Positions 45,301-57,821 of a DNA stretch of 64,000 nucleotides are shown in pieces. The position numbers were made by a program, and so were the translations under genes. The notes under the pieces are model-generated. The model did no database searches. It was not told where the DNA came from and was given only the letters and a program-made list of their open reading frames with translations. Where the stretch lies: NCBI GenBank assembly GCA_963971225.1, contig OZ020268.1, positions 61,627,900 to 61,691,899 on the forward strand, read 5' to 3'. The DNA comes from Melieria omissa (lineage: Eukaryota; Arthropoda; Insecta; Diptera; Ulidiidae). Numbering within the stretch: position 1 is the first letter of the stretch; each line of letters begins with the position of its first letter.

Positions 45301-48300
45301 GCCAAAATTAAGCCGGAGTGACCACCTTTCACCAATTTGGTAAATAAAAAAAATATCCCACCGGCAGCATGATCGAAATTATGGCTGTTAAATCTCGACC
45401 CGTTAACGGATTTTAATAATATTATGCCTTATTATTTAGCTAGACTCGTATGCTTTCTATAATGGTATCAATCATCCTTCTATACCCCAAGGTTCGAAAG
45501 CAAACCGATTTGGAACGGTGACTTTCAAAAAATTGGTTCTTGGGTGCAACCACTAAAATGCTTGTCAATTTAGCCAGAGTCTTATGCTTTCTATATTGGT
45601 CCCTAACTTTTCATTATCCTTCAGGAGTAATGAGCATATCGATGCGCAAGGATAACATTGAAAAACTTCCTATTACAAAATACACACTCACCACTAAAGT
45701 ACTTATAGATTCCGAACGGTACGGGTTACGTTAATAAAAAACTCCTTAAAATGTAGCTAGAGATTGCAGCTTTATCAAATTAAATCAATAATTTGATCGA
45801 TGCGCAAAAGTGACATTAAATGGCTGCCTACTGCAAAACCGATAAAATGCTTGTAAAATATGACGATTCTAGGTTTATAGAAAAAATAATAACCCTAAAA
45901 CCTCGCTGGAGTTTTGAGCTTTCATAAATGGGGTCAATCTTCTCGCTATCTCAAATAATGTAGGAGAATTTCGTTGTGGAAATGTGATATCGACCACATG
46001 ATACATTTATATCAGGGGTGCCCAAAATCTTCTTATGGAAAAGCAACAAACAATACATGTAAAGTTGCCCAACAAAATGCAAACAAATTATTTAATTAAT
46101 TGAATTAGTTGAAAGCACATTGTGCATTTCGCTTGACCCTTAAAATTATAAGTGAAAAAAATATAATGTTCCCATTTGTCATTGCCGAAAGGCCAACCAA
46201 TCGCCAAAACAAAAACTACAACAACAAAAGCATCTAATTTTGTTTCATACTTACAATTTCTTGAGGCAACAAAACAAAAATCCGCGCAGCCCCCACACGT
46301 GCTGCTTCGTTGCTGTCACAACAACGACTGATTGAAAGAATGCACCTCTGATCTATATAACCAATCAAATGCTTGTGGAACCTAAGTACGCACAATCACT
46401 TTAATCAAAATGGCGTCAAAATTAAGCCAGAGTGACCACCTTTCACCAATTTGGTAAATAAAAAAAATATCCCACCGGCAGCATGATCGAAATTATGGCT
46501 GTTAAATCTCGACCCGTTAACGGATTTTAATAATATTATGCCTTATTATTTAGCTAGACTCGTATGCTTTCTATAATGGTATCAATCATCCTTCTATACC
46601 TCAAGGTTCGAAAGCAAATAGATTTGGAACGGTGACTTTGAAAAAATTGCTACTTGGGCGCAACCACTAAAATGCTTGTCAACACCAAATGCATAAGTGC
46701 ATATTAATAATTGACGCCTTAAAATTTAGCCAGAGTCTTATGCTTTCTATATTGGTCCCTAACTTTTCATTATCCTTCAGGAATAATGAGCATATCGATG
46801 CGCAAGGATAACATTGAAAAACTGCCTATTACAAAATACACACTCACCACTAAAGTGCTTATAGATTCCAAACGGTACAGGTTACGTTAATAAAAAACCC
46901 CTAAAAATATAGCTAGAGATTGCAGCCTTATCAAATTAAATGAATAATTTGATTACTATTCGGCAGTCATGAACAGATCGATGCGCAAGAGTGACATTAA
47001 ATGGCTGCCTACTACAAAATCGATAAAATGAGTGTAAAATATGATGATTCTAGGTTTAAATGTAATGTAATGTAAAGTTGCCCAAAAAAATGCAAACAAA
47101 TTATTTAATTAATTGAATTAGTTGAAAGCACATTGTGCATTGCGCTTGACCCTTAAAATTATAAGTGAAACAAATCTAATGTTCCCATTTGTCATTGCCG
47201 AAAAGCCAACCAATCGCCATCGCCAAAAAACCCTTCAAATGTAGCTAGAGATTGCAGCTTTATCAAATTAAATAAATAATTTGATTACTATTCGGCAATC
47301 ATGAACAGATCGATGCGCAAGAGTGACATTAAATGGCTGCCTACTGCAAAACCGATAAAATGCTTGTAAAATAAGACGATTCTAGGTTTATAGACAAAAT
47401 AATAACCTTAAAACCTAGCTGGAGTTTTGAGCTTTCACAAATGGGGTCAATCTTCTCGCTATCTCAAATAATGCAGGAGAATTTCGTTGTGGAAAAGTGA
47501 TATCGACCACATGATACATCTATATCAGGGGTGCCCAAAATCTTCTTATGGAAAAGCCGAAACACGTGTTGCTTCGTTGCTGTCACAACAACGACTGATT
47601 GAATGAATGCACCTCTGATCTATATAAAAAATCAAATGCTTGTGGAACCTAAATACGCATAATCACTTTGATCAAAATGGCGTCAAAATTAAGCCAGAGT
47701 GACCACCTTTCACCAATTTGGTAAATACAAAAAATATCCCACCGGCAGCATGATCGAAATTATGGCTGTTGATCTCGACCCGTTAACGGATTTTAATAAT
47801 ATTATGCCTTATTATTTAGCTAGACTCGCATGCTTCCTATAATGGTATCAATCATCCTTCTATACCCCAAGGTTCGAAAGCAAATAGATTTGGAACGGTG
47901 ACTTTGAAAAAATTGCTACTTGGGCGCAACCACTAAAATGCTTGTCAACACCAAATGCATAAGTGCATATTAATAATTGACCCCTTAAAATTTAGCCAGA
48001 GTCTTATGCTTTCTATATTGGTCCCTAACTTTTCATTATCCTTCAGGAATAATGAGCATATCGATGCGCAAGGATCACATTGAAAAACTAACTATTACAA
48101 AATACACACTCACCACTAAAGTGCTTATAGATTCCAAACGGTATGGGTTACGTTAATAAAAAGCCCCTAAAAATATAGCTAGAGATTGCAGCCTTATCAA
48201 ATTAAATGAATAATTTGATTACTATTCGGCAGTCATGAACAGATCGATGCGCAATAGTGACATTAAATGGCTGCCTACTACAAAATCGATAAAATGAGTG

Positions 48301-49469
48301 TAAAATATGATGATTCTAGGTTTAAATGTAATGTAATGTAAAGTTGCCCAAAAAAATGCAAACAAATTATTTAATTAATTGAATTAGTTGAAAGCACATT
48401 GTGCATTGCGCTTGACCCTTAAAATTATAAGTGAAACAAATCTAATGTTCCCATTTGTCATTGCCGAAAAGCCAACCAATCGCCAACGCCAAAAAGCATA
48501 AAAATATGATGATTCTAGGTTCTTAGAAAAAATAATAACACTAAAACCTAGCTGGAGTTTTGAGCTTTCATAAATGGTTTCAATCTTCTCGCTATCTCAA
48601 ATAATGCAGGAAAATTGCGTTGTGGAAAGTGATATCGACCACATGATATATCTATATCAGGGGTGCCCAACATCTTCTTATGGAAAAGCAAACACCAATA
48701 CATGTAAGTTGCCCAAAAAATGCAAACAAATTATTTCATTAATTAAATTAGTTGCAACAAAAAAGCCTACACACAAAACCTACAACAACAAAAGCATCTA
48801 ATTTTGTTTCATACTTACAATTTCTTGAGGCAACAAAACAAAAATCCGCGCAGACCCCACACGTGTTGCTTCGTTGCTGTCACAACAACGACCGATTGAA
48901 AGAATGCACCTCTGATCTATATAACCAACCAAATGCTTGTGGAACCTAAATACGCACAATCTCTATAATCAAAATGGCGTCAAAATTAAGCCAGAGTGAC
49001 CACCTTTCACCAATTTGGTAAATACAAAAAATATCCCACCGGCAGCATGATCGAAATTATGGCTGTTAAATCTCGACCCGTTAACGGATTTTAATAATAT
49101 TACGCCTTATTATTTAGCTAGACTCGTATGCTTTCTATAATGGTATCAATCATCCTTCTATACCCCAAGGTTCGAAAGCAAATCGATTTGGAACGGTGAC
49201 TTTGAAAAAATTGCTACTTGGGCGCAACCACTAAAATGCTTGTCAATACCAAATGAATAAGTGCATATTAACAATTGACAACTTAAAATTTAGCTAGAGT
49301 CTTATGATTTCTATATTGGTCCGTAACTTTTCATTATCCTTCAGGAATAATGAGCATATCGATGCGCAAGGATAACATTGAAAAACTGCCTATTGCAAAA
49401 TACACACTCACCACTAAAGTGCTTATAGATTCCAAACGGTATGGGTTACGTTAATAAAAAACCCCTTAA
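42310..49469 (+). repeat. Satellite array, plus orientation, about seven units
   Basis: The anchor GGTTCGAAAGC or a close variant recurs at 42311, 43341, 44345, 45491, 46605, 47871 and 49169, a period of 1.0-1.3 kb. Each unit holds monomers A-D of about 175 bp, each starting near TTAAAATNTAGCTAGAG, plus a longer unrelated segment with GCCAACCAATCGCC and ACACGTGTTGC. Length variation comes from lost monomers or from loss of part of the long segment. Some variants are shared by alternate units, others by neighbours. No genes. Confidence 0.9.
47055..48340 (+). repeat. Local duplication of one satellite unit variant
   Basis: The unusual junction AGGTTTAAATGTAATGTAATG occurs at about 47052 and 48317, 1265 bp apart, joining monomer C directly to the long segment. 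The two neighbouring units therefore arose by one recent tandem duplication. Confidence 0.75.
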
Positions 49470-50189
49470 CCCTAATCCGTCGTTCGGGTGATTTTTCACC
49501 CATTTTCAACTTTGAGATGCTATAACTTTGTTATATATTTATCAAAATGATTAAGGTTTCTTGTATTTGTAGCAAACCAATATAAGTTTTAGAATTTATC
49601 TACAACATATTGATTATTTGATTATAACGGTGATTACAAAAAAAGTTATGTGGGCGACGTTCGGGTGATATTTCACCCATATACAAATTGTATAGAAATC
49701 CAACGCAACACATACAGAAAATGCCATAAGATTACGTCTGTGGATTGGAAGTTTTGAACTGCTTTTATAGGCAAAACCGTTTTATGGATCAATGGGCCTC
49801 CTGAACTCAAAGGAAAAGCAGGAGCCAATTATTTTATTTCAACTAAAGTTGGTATAACTCGTTATGCTTGAAGTCGTGTTCCAGTAATAAAAGATGCTAA
49901 TGAAGACCAATGTTAAAGATAGTAACTCACAAAACTAATGTTGAAGGTTTGCTAGTTTCTGGCAGTGCATGGATCAGCGTTGGTGATATTCAGGCATAGT
50001 TTGGTATTTCAATTTTGAGTGGTGTTTATAAGTCGAATGGGGAATATCTTGATAATCTGTAGAGTTACACAACAGGTAGACCAATTTTTCGTTCTATCGG
50101 TGACAAAACCATTCGCCAAGAACGTAACGATTGTAATCAAGAATGAAGCTCGTTAACACCCATAAGAGATATATGAGAAACGTGGGTTT

Positions 50190-50720
50190 AGCGACAACTG
50201 CTATGTACGTCCTATGAAAAGGGCACACTAAGTTAACAAGAGGAAGATGCCCCTTTGAGCACTTTTCATCATAACCAGGATATGTGGGTGACAAAAAATT
50301 ACCCGAAATTATATCGTTTTACAATAAATCAAAAGCAGTAGTTGACACTTAAGACCAATTGATTGTTCACTAACTATACCGTCAAGCGAAAAACGAATCG
50401 CTCTCGATTCCATCTGGATCGCTTGTACAAAAAGTACAAGCGGCGAATTTTTCTTGAAGACTTAGATTTTAGTTTAGTAAAGTTAAAGATTTTGCGTAGA
50501 GCAACGTAAGCAAAGGAAAATCTTCATGCTGACTTCTTATCTCAATACAGCCATTTTTGCAAACCTTGTCAGAAAATCAGAGCGTAAAAAAGTAAAAGAA
50601 TTATTGGGACACGGCGCCAATTTGATATCAAAAACGATCAAGAGACATATTCTGCTTGCAATTACTGAAAAAAGTATACTTGTGGTGAACACAAAGTTTT
50701 AGTTAACTACTGCCCTTCCT
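50190..50720 (+). pseudogene. Degenerate piggyBac transposase, C-terminal part (pB-A copy 1)
   Basis: Traces in one frame with stops include PLSTFHH, like the LSTMHH of piggyBac, then YTVKRKTNRSRFHLD and FLEDLDFSLVK from the region after the last catalytic Asp. A cysteine-rich end follows (CKPC, then TCGEHK and YCPSL), like the piggyBac zinc-binding tail. The upstream catalytic part is not recognisable. Confidence 0.65.
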
Positions 50721-50891
50721 TGCCCCCTTTCCCCATCCGATTGAAATGAGTGCTGTAACATATGTTCGAAAAACAGTATTATATACACATTTAAAAACGG
50801 GTGAAATTTGTGGTATATCACAACGGGTCTCATAATATGCCTTCGAGTGTGTCTCTTACAGAGGCAGCCACAATAACCTAACCTAACCTAG
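50703..50891 (+). repeat. SINE-like segment inside pB-A copy 1
   Basis: It resembles the body of the SINE at 29606-30005 (CCCCATCCG, ACGGGTGAAATTTGTGG, CAGAGGCAGCCAC) without its tRNA head. It ends in AACCTAACCTAACC instead of AACCAACC. The counterpart in copy 2 is at 59671-59857. Confidence 0.75.
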
Positions 50892-51089
50892 TTGCCCTAA
50901 TTGCAAAAAAAGAGACAAATTTGTTAACTTATTTATCTGTAAGATAACAAAGATAATAAAGATTAAAGATAACAAATTATTTTTTATTATAATTGGTCAA
51001 AAAATTCATTAAAACAATGCAAAGTACCATATGGGTGAAATATCACCCGAACATCTTATGTGTGAGTTTTTTTGAACGTCGGATGAGGG

Positions 51090-51966
51090 TTAAATAATTT
51101 GTTTGCATTTTTTTGGGCAACTTTACATGTGTTGGTTCTTGCTTTTCCATAAGAAGATTTTGGGCAGCCCTGATATAGATGTATCATGTGGTCGATATCA
51201 CTTTGCCACAACGAAATTCTCCTGCATAATTTGAGATAGCGAGAAGATTGACCCCATTTATGAAAGCTCAAAACTCCAGATAGGTTTTCAGGTTATTATT
51301 TTGTCTATAAACCAGAATCATCATATTTTACAAGCATTTTATCGATTTTGCAGTAGGCAGCCATTTAATGTCACTCTTGCGCATCGATCTGTTCATGATT
51401 GCCGAATAGTAATCAAATTATTGATTTAATTTAATAAAGCTGCAATCTTTAGCTACATTTTAAGGGGTTCTTTAATAACGTAACCCATACCGTTTGGAAT
51501 CTATAAGCACTTTAGTGGTGAGTGTGTATTTTGTAACAGGCAGTTGCGCATAAGCGCAAGGATATTCATTATTCCTGAAGGATAATGAAAAGTACATTTT
51601 AAGGGGTTCTTTAATAACGTAACCCATACCGTTTGGAATCTATAAGCACTTTAGTGGTGAGTGTGTATTTTGTAACAGGCAGTTGCGCATAGGCGCAAGG
51701 ATATTCATTATTCCTGAAGGATAATGAAAAGTTAGGGACCAATATAGAAAGCATAAGACTCTGGCTAAATTTTAAGGGGTCAATTATTAATATGCACTTA
51801 TGCATTTGGTGTTGACAAGCATTTTAGTGGTTGCACCCAAGTAGCAATTTTTTCAAAGTCACCGTTCCAAATCGATTTGCTTTCGAACCTTGGGGTAAGA
51901 CGGATGATTCATACCATTATAGAAAGCATACGAGTCTAGCTAAATAATAAGGCATAATATTATTAA
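51090..51966 (-). repeat. Satellite, minus orientation, inside the inverted segment
   Basis: The unit is reversed relative to 42310-49469, switching exactly at pB-A. It includes a local 139-bp tandem duplication (about 51455-51732) covering most of monomer B. It ends at the TTAA of pB-B. Confidence 0.85.
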
Positions 51967-52007
51967 CCCTATTAGTACCACATTATTTTGTAACATAAAG
52001 TACCATG

Positions 52008-52027
52008 TAGTGACTTAGAGTCACTAT
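52008..52027. promoter_or_regulatory. Subterminal palindromes of pB-B (first of three)
   Basis: AGTGACTTAGAGTCACT lies about 45 bp from the left end. Related palindromes are at about 53345 (AGTGACTTATAGTCACT) and 53532 (AGTGACCCAAAGTCACT), each followed by a GTGGTACT-like stretch on the right side. They are candidate transposase-binding sites. Confidence 0.6.
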
Positions 52028-52088
52028 ATGGAAAAAGCTCATTTTTTGTATTCGTATTCGTATTTTTTACATATATGCCTGTAATAAT

Positions 52089-53274
52089 TCAAAATGCAAT
52101 AAAAAAAATAACAATTTTTACAAAAACAAAATTTATTTCTTGATTTTGAACACAAGTCATGCCAATAACAGTCTTTTTAGAATGCTCGTTGCAACCTTTC
52201 GTTGCGTTGTAGAAGAGATTTATCTGTGGCGTATTTTGATTTTCGGCATCAACTTCCGTTGAATGGTGCATTGTTGATTATTTTTCTTTGGCACATAACA
52301 TACTAAAGTTGAGATTTTTCGAAATCCGAAAATGCTGCTTATGACTTCTTTTTTTCTCTTAACAAGGAAATTACATTGTGCCAACACAAATCAATTTTTT
52401 TGATAGCAAGCTTTGTGTTCCAAGCTGGTAAAATAGTTGTCAAAAGTTATATTTTTGCATGTTTATTCATAAGGTTCACAAAGCTTATCTACAACATTTT
52501 GCGCTAGATTTGATCCTCTGCTTCTACCATCCTTGCCCAAGTATGGTATTCGGAATAAGGGGTAGCTGTTTCCACTATCGCAAATTCAATTTTTCATACC
52601 ATATTTATCCGGTTTTGATGGTACGTAAATGGAAGAAATTGTTCGTCTATAGTCAAATTTATGCCAGGAATGTAGTGCTTCTTCAAATTAATATTTATCA
52701 TGTCCCAGAGATCTCTGATTGGTGCAAATTTATCTTGTGATCTACGAATGGATCTTGTAGCCATGTCATCAAGTCTCAAGTAACGTGATAAGTCTACAAA
52801 TCTCTGCCTCGACACACAAGCGCGATACAATAAACTGCCATATAAAGGGTCAAAACTCTTTATAGCCAGCTATGCCATTATTTCGCGCTCCTGCATCAAT
52901 CAATAACCCAATATATGCACGAATTTCGACGTCGTCAGTGAGCTTCCATTTTGCGTCGAGCTTTCTATTGACATTCAAAATTGTAAAATTCACGATGAGA
53001 TCTACCACGTTGCTATCAAAAAAGAGCGAGAATGTGTCTGCAGCAGTTTGCAGCGTCCTGGTGGAAGAACTACCTTGTTGGTCCTTCCTTTTACTATACT
53101 GTGAGCTTGAGTTTTGCTTTGTAGATGCGGATTTTTGTTCCATGCTGTACAATCCTTACCTACGTAGGCATAACCATCATTTACAGCCAATTCTTCAAGT
53201 TCATGAAAGGACTGCTCGTCCTCAACTTCAAACCCTTCTTCCTCTATATCAACCTCACTATTAGATGATACCAT
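52089..53274 (-). pseudogene. piggyBac transposase of pB-B, broken
   Basis: The N-terminal part (53274-53002) is acidic. The next block (53152-52850) has FDSNVVDLIVNFTILNVN and YIGLLIDAGA, and the next (52830-52594) has RFVDLSRYLRLDD and INLTIDEQFLPF, the region of the first catalytic Asp in the DDE_Tnp_1_7 family. A C-terminal piece (52271-52089) has INLFYNATKG, where active members have a TKGGVD-type motif; the Asp is missing. Blocks are in different frames, and the stretch 52272-52593 is poorly recognisable. Confidence 0.85.
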
Positions 53275-53566
53275 TTCAAACCAAAAATTGCAAATGTTTA
53301 AATTTTCTTGGCATACTATCGCAATTTTTAAATTTCTTACACACAGTGACTTATAGTCACTACGTGGTACTTTACGCAGTTTTTGTTTTTTTCAAAGATT
53401 TGAACTTGTAAATGTAAAAAAAAATTGAATAAAAAATGTATTTATACAAAGCGAAAGCTTAATAAACAAATACATAAAGCGTCTTATAGAAATAAATAAT
53501 ATCATAGTTAATATAAAGGTTTCATTTCTAACAGTGACCCAAAGTCACTGCGTGGTACTAATAGGG

Positions 53567-55363
53567 TTAAAATCCGTTAACGGGTCGAGATTAACAGCCA
53601 TAATTTCGATCATGCTGCCGGTGGGATATTTTTTTTATTTACCAAATTGGTGAAAGGTGGTCACTCTGGCTTAATTTTGACGCCATTTTGATTAAAGTGA
53701 TTGTGCGTACTTAGGTTCCACAAGCATTTGATTGGTTATATAGATCAGAGGTGCATTCTTTCAATCAGTCGTTATTGTGACAGCAACGAAGCAACACGTG
53801 TGGGGGCTGCGCGGATTTTTGTTTTGTTTCCTCAAGAAATTGTATGTATGAAAAAAAATTAGATGCTTTTGTTGTTGTAGTTTTTGTGTGTATGCTTTTT
53901 TGTGTTGGCGATTGGTTGGCCTTTCGGCAATGACAAATGGGAACATTATAGTTTTTTCACTTATAATTTTAAGGGTCAAGCGAAATGAACAATGTGCTTT
54001 CAACTAATTCAATTAATTAAATAATTTGTTTGCATTTTTGTGCACCCCTGACATAGATGTATCATGTGGTCGATATCACTTTTCCACAAAGAAATTCTAC
54101 TGCATTATTTGAGATAGCGAGAAGATTGACCCCATTTATGAAAGCTCAAAACTCCAGCTAGGTTTCAAAGTCACCGTTCCAAATCGATTTGCTTTCGAAC
54201 CTTGGGGTATAGAAGGATGATTGATACCATTATAGAAAGCATACGAGTCTAGCTAAATAATAAGGCATAATATTATTAAAATCCGTTAACGGGTCGAGAT
54301 TTAACAGCCATAATTTCGATCATGCTGCCGGTGGGATATTTGTTTTATTTACCAAATTGGTGAAAGGTGGTCACTCTGGCTTAATTTTGACGCCATTTTG
54401 ACTTAAGTGATTGTGCGTACTAAGGTTCCACAAGTATTTGATTGGTTATATAGATCAGAGGTGCATTCTTTCAATCAGTCGTTGTTGTGACAGCAACGAA
54501 GCAACACGTGTGGGGGCTGCGCGGATTTTTGTTTTGTTTCCTCAAGAAATTGTATGTATGAAAAAAAATTAGATGCTTTTGTTGTTGTAGTTTTTGTGTG
54601 TATGCTTTTTTGTGTTGGCGATTGGTTGGCCTTTCGGCAATGACAAATGGGAACATTATAGTTTTTTCACTTATAATTTTAAGGGTCAAGCGAAATGAAC
54701 AATGTGCTTTCAACTAATTCAATTAATTAAATAATTTGTTTGCATTTTTGTGCACCCCTGACATAGATGTATCATGTGGTCGATATCACTTTTCCACAAA
54801 GAAATTCTACTGCATTATTTGAGATAGCGAGAAGATTGACCCCATTTATGAAAGCTCAAAACTCCAGCTAGGTTTCAAAGTCACCGTTCCAAATCGATTT
54901 GCTTTCGAACCTTGGGGTATAGAAGGATGATTGATACCATTATAGAAAGCATACGAGTCTAGCTAAATAATAAGGCATAATATTATTAAAATCCGTTAAC
55001 GGGTCGAGATTTAACAGCCATAATTTCGATCATGCTGGCGGTGGGATATTTTTTTATTTACCAAATTGGTGAAAGGTGGTCACTTTGGCTTAATTTTGAC
55101 GCCATTTTCACTAAAGTGATTGTGCGTACTTAGGTTCCACAAGCATTTGATTGGTTATATAAATCAGAGGTGCATTCTTTCAATCAGTCGTTGTTGTGAC
55201 AGCAACGAAGCAACACGTGTGGGGGCTGCGCTGATTTTTGTTTTGTTGCCTCAAGAAATTCTATGTATGAAAAAAAATTAGATGCTTTTGTTGTTGTAGT
55301 TTTTGTGTGTATGCTTTTTTGTGTTGACGATTGGTTGGCCTTTCGGCAATGACAAATGGGAAC
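53567..55363 (-). repeat. Satellite, minus orientation, short-unit form of 710 bp
   Basis: About two and a half units of 710 bp lie here; equivalent points are 53761 and 54471. Each lacks monomers B and C: monomer D joins monomer A at TAGGTTTCAAAGTCACC. The two full units are nearly identical. The array ends at the hAT target ATGGGAAC. Confidence 0.88.
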
Positions 55364-55809
55364 CAGTGGCGTCCCCAGGGGGGGGGATTAGGGGGATGGA
55401 TCCCCCCCCCTTGGTCGGAGAATTCACTTATGCAATTTGCTATAACAATATGGAATTGTGAAACATTTTTACTATTTGCTTTATCGCTTCTGTAATCACC
55501 CACTTAAAACCTAATAACTGAACCTCCCATGATCTGGCCAGACCATAATGTAAACAAGATGATAGTCGAGGATTGTTGTTAAGGATATAAAAAAACCAGA
55601 AAGTGTGAATACAATGATTTCTTTTGCTTGTCTACATTATTTTTACGTAAAACGGTGAAAATATACTAGAATAATTAAGTAAATAGCGAGTTTCAACTTT
55701 AATGAGTTAATTTTGAAATTAAAAAAATACGGCAGTAAAGCAAAAAAATAAAAAAAATGTATAAATGTAAAATACGTTACTTATGGATCTACTTCAGCTG
55801 CTTGACCAA

Positions 55810-57821
55810 TAGGGTGGAGTGAAAAACTCGATTTTAAAATTTTTAGAAGCTAGTATTTTGGAAATGTGCCAAATGTCCATAGTACCAATCCTGCAAAATT
55901 GTATTAGTTTCTAACATCTCCTTGATCGCCCATCACCTAATTGAAATAATTGTTTTTCATCAAAAGAAGTGAAAGCCGTATTTTCAACTCAGTTAAGGAT
56001 TCAAAATAAATCTCAGTAACCTTTGCTTTAGGTTTGCGGTTTTTAAGTGATTTATTGTAGCAGTCCCGATTGAGCGAACAAAAACTTAGATCGGACTCGT
56101 CTGACAATGCTACTGTCGATGAGTACATTCCAGATAGAGAATCAGTCAAAAGTAAGCCAAATCAGGATCGCCAATGTCAAAAAATGACTTTCTCTCTGCC
56201 TTCCCCCGCTATAGCTTGTGATCGGACCGGAGTTTCGGACAGATCGGCTGCTGTATTAGCAACATCAGTTCTGCATGATCTTGGTCTCGAATCACCCAAC
56301 GACCGATCCAAAGTAATTGACCGAAGCATAATCTGTCGAGAACGCAGTAAAATTCGAAAGGAACTGAGGCAGAACGAAGACGACCAGTTTGACCGCACTC
56401 ACAAAGGCATACATGGACTATTCTTCGATGGCCGCAAGAATAAAACTTTGACACAAGTTCTCAACGTCGACAACAAGTACCACAGAAAAACCATATCGGA
56501 AGAACACATAACCATCAACGCACAGCCGGGTTCTTCGTACTTCAGTCATACGTCTCCGTCATCAGGCTGCAGCAAAGTCAGCCAGTCGCTAGTCATGAGT
56601 CACTAGTCGCTAATTTCAAAGAGTGAGATGCGAAGACAGAAAATATTAAAGTTGTCGGGTGTGACGGCACAAAAGTAAGTACGGGACAAAAATCGGGCGT
56701 TATTCGTTGCAGTGGCTGATATGTCTACTCCATGCCAATGAGCTGCCCTTGCGCAATCTCTTCCAGTCACTTGATGGCGGGACTACAGGCCCTCATGGAT
56801 TCTCTGGATCTATCGGAAAGCGGCTAATGACATATAGCGAACAGCCTGTCTCCTCATACCAACCAGTTAAACTGGCCGAGCAACTCTCCAATGTGAACCC
56901 AAATGAGTTGAGCACAAATAAGCGGTATCTACTGGAAATGTGCAATAGCATCAGCAAAGGTGAATGTAGCGTCGATCTGGCAGTGGGAACCCTGGGTGCC
57001 TGAATCATTCACGATGGCTAACGACGCGTCGGCCAATCAAATCCTCCAATTGTATGTCAGCGACAAGAAACCGTCCAAGAATCTAAAAACGTTGGTCACG
57101 TTTATCATTCACGTATATGCTCGGATGTGGTTTGGCACAAAACCCCACCCATCATGCAAAGAGGGAGATAGGCACATTCACCAGATGCTCGTCAAGTCAC
57201 GTTACCTCAGCCGTAAACTCAAGGGAATCGTTGACCCCGTTATTCACCGTAACGCGAACTTTGCTCAACCGGAGAATCTGCTCCTGGCCATGATGATGGA
57301 ACGTCGAGCACATATACGTGAGTTGGGCTTACGACGAGCGATGAAGGCCAGAGCTACCGCAGTCCCCAGTGAATAAATACGAAGGTTCAAGGTTCACGCA
57401 AAACTTAACTTCGACGCCGTGGAATACTTCGACATGATTGACTGGGCAGTCTGCCCTATTTCGGAACCTCCCGTCATCAAAGCCATGACAGACGCTGAGC
57501 TCACGGATCTCATCACGACAGAGGTGACTCCAAATTTCATCTTTCCAAAGATCCTAAGCAGTTTATACCGTGTGTTTATAACTTTGGCATCATTAAATAC
57601 TGTAATTGTAAGGGTATTTGATTATTAACTAAGTTTTAAGATGACTACCTTTAATGTCGCGTAATACTGTGAAATTAAAAGCCGCGATGGGAGATCAAAA
57701 AATTGTTTAATTTCTTTCTAATTTTTACACAGCTTTCTATTGATGTATTGGCACATTTTGAGATATCTAGCGAATTGATATTCCAAAAAAATTTTTTTTT
57801 GGCCATTTTCACTCCAGCCTA
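55810..57821 (+). mobile_element. Nested hAT-like element with uncharacterised transposase frames
   Basis: The terminal inverted repeat is TAG(G/C)(G/C)TGGAGTGAAAA-like (TAGGGTGGAGTGAAAA left, TAGGCTGGAGTGAAAA right), and the 8-bp duplication is TTGACCAA (55802-55809 and 57822-57829). hAT copy 1 shows the empty site. An 8-bp target and YAG ends fit the hAT superfamily, but the proteins do not look like typical hAT transposases. Confidence 0.85.
56070..57628 (+). pseudogene. Putative transposase of the nested element, broken
   Basis: Three blocks lie in different frames. Block 1 (56070-56606) includes LHDLGLESPNDRSKVIDRS and GIHGLFFDGRKNKTLTQ. Block 2 (56707-57003) includes LHANELPLRNLF and DGGTTGPHGFSG. 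Block 3 (56960-57376) includes FIIHVYARMWFGTK and LLLAMMMERRAHIRELGLRRA, with a tail to 57628. From memory, such FDGRK / ANELPLR proteins recur in arthropod genomes as uncharacterised element-borne genes. Sequence between blocks 1 and 2 appears deleted. Catalytic residues are not assigned. Confidence 0.6.

Larger units (their letters stand above)
49470..51089 (+). mobile_element. piggyBac element pB-A, copy 1, 1.62 kb, degenerate
   Basis: It is flanked by TTAA (49466-49469 and 51090-51093). Ends read CCCTAATCCGTCGTTC and the inverse of CCCTCATCCGACGTTC. Subterminal palindromes GGGTGA-(T/A)TTT-CACCC occur near both ends and again at about 49664. A degraded transposase and a SINE-like stretch lie inside. 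A second copy, inverted, is at 59470-61082. Confidence 0.9.
51967..53566. mobile_element. piggyBac element pB-B, 1.6 kb, degenerate
   Basis: It is flanked by TTAA (51963-51966 and 53567-53570) with perfect 15-bp terminal repeats CCCTATTAGTACCAC. Three palindromes of the form AGTGAC-N5-GTCACT lie near the ends. The transposase is on the minus strand and broken. Confidence 0.92.

Noticed and set aside
42310..49469. CRISPR-like regular repeats
   Set aside because: Units exceed 1 kb with no short direct repeats and unique spacers; the context is eukaryotic.
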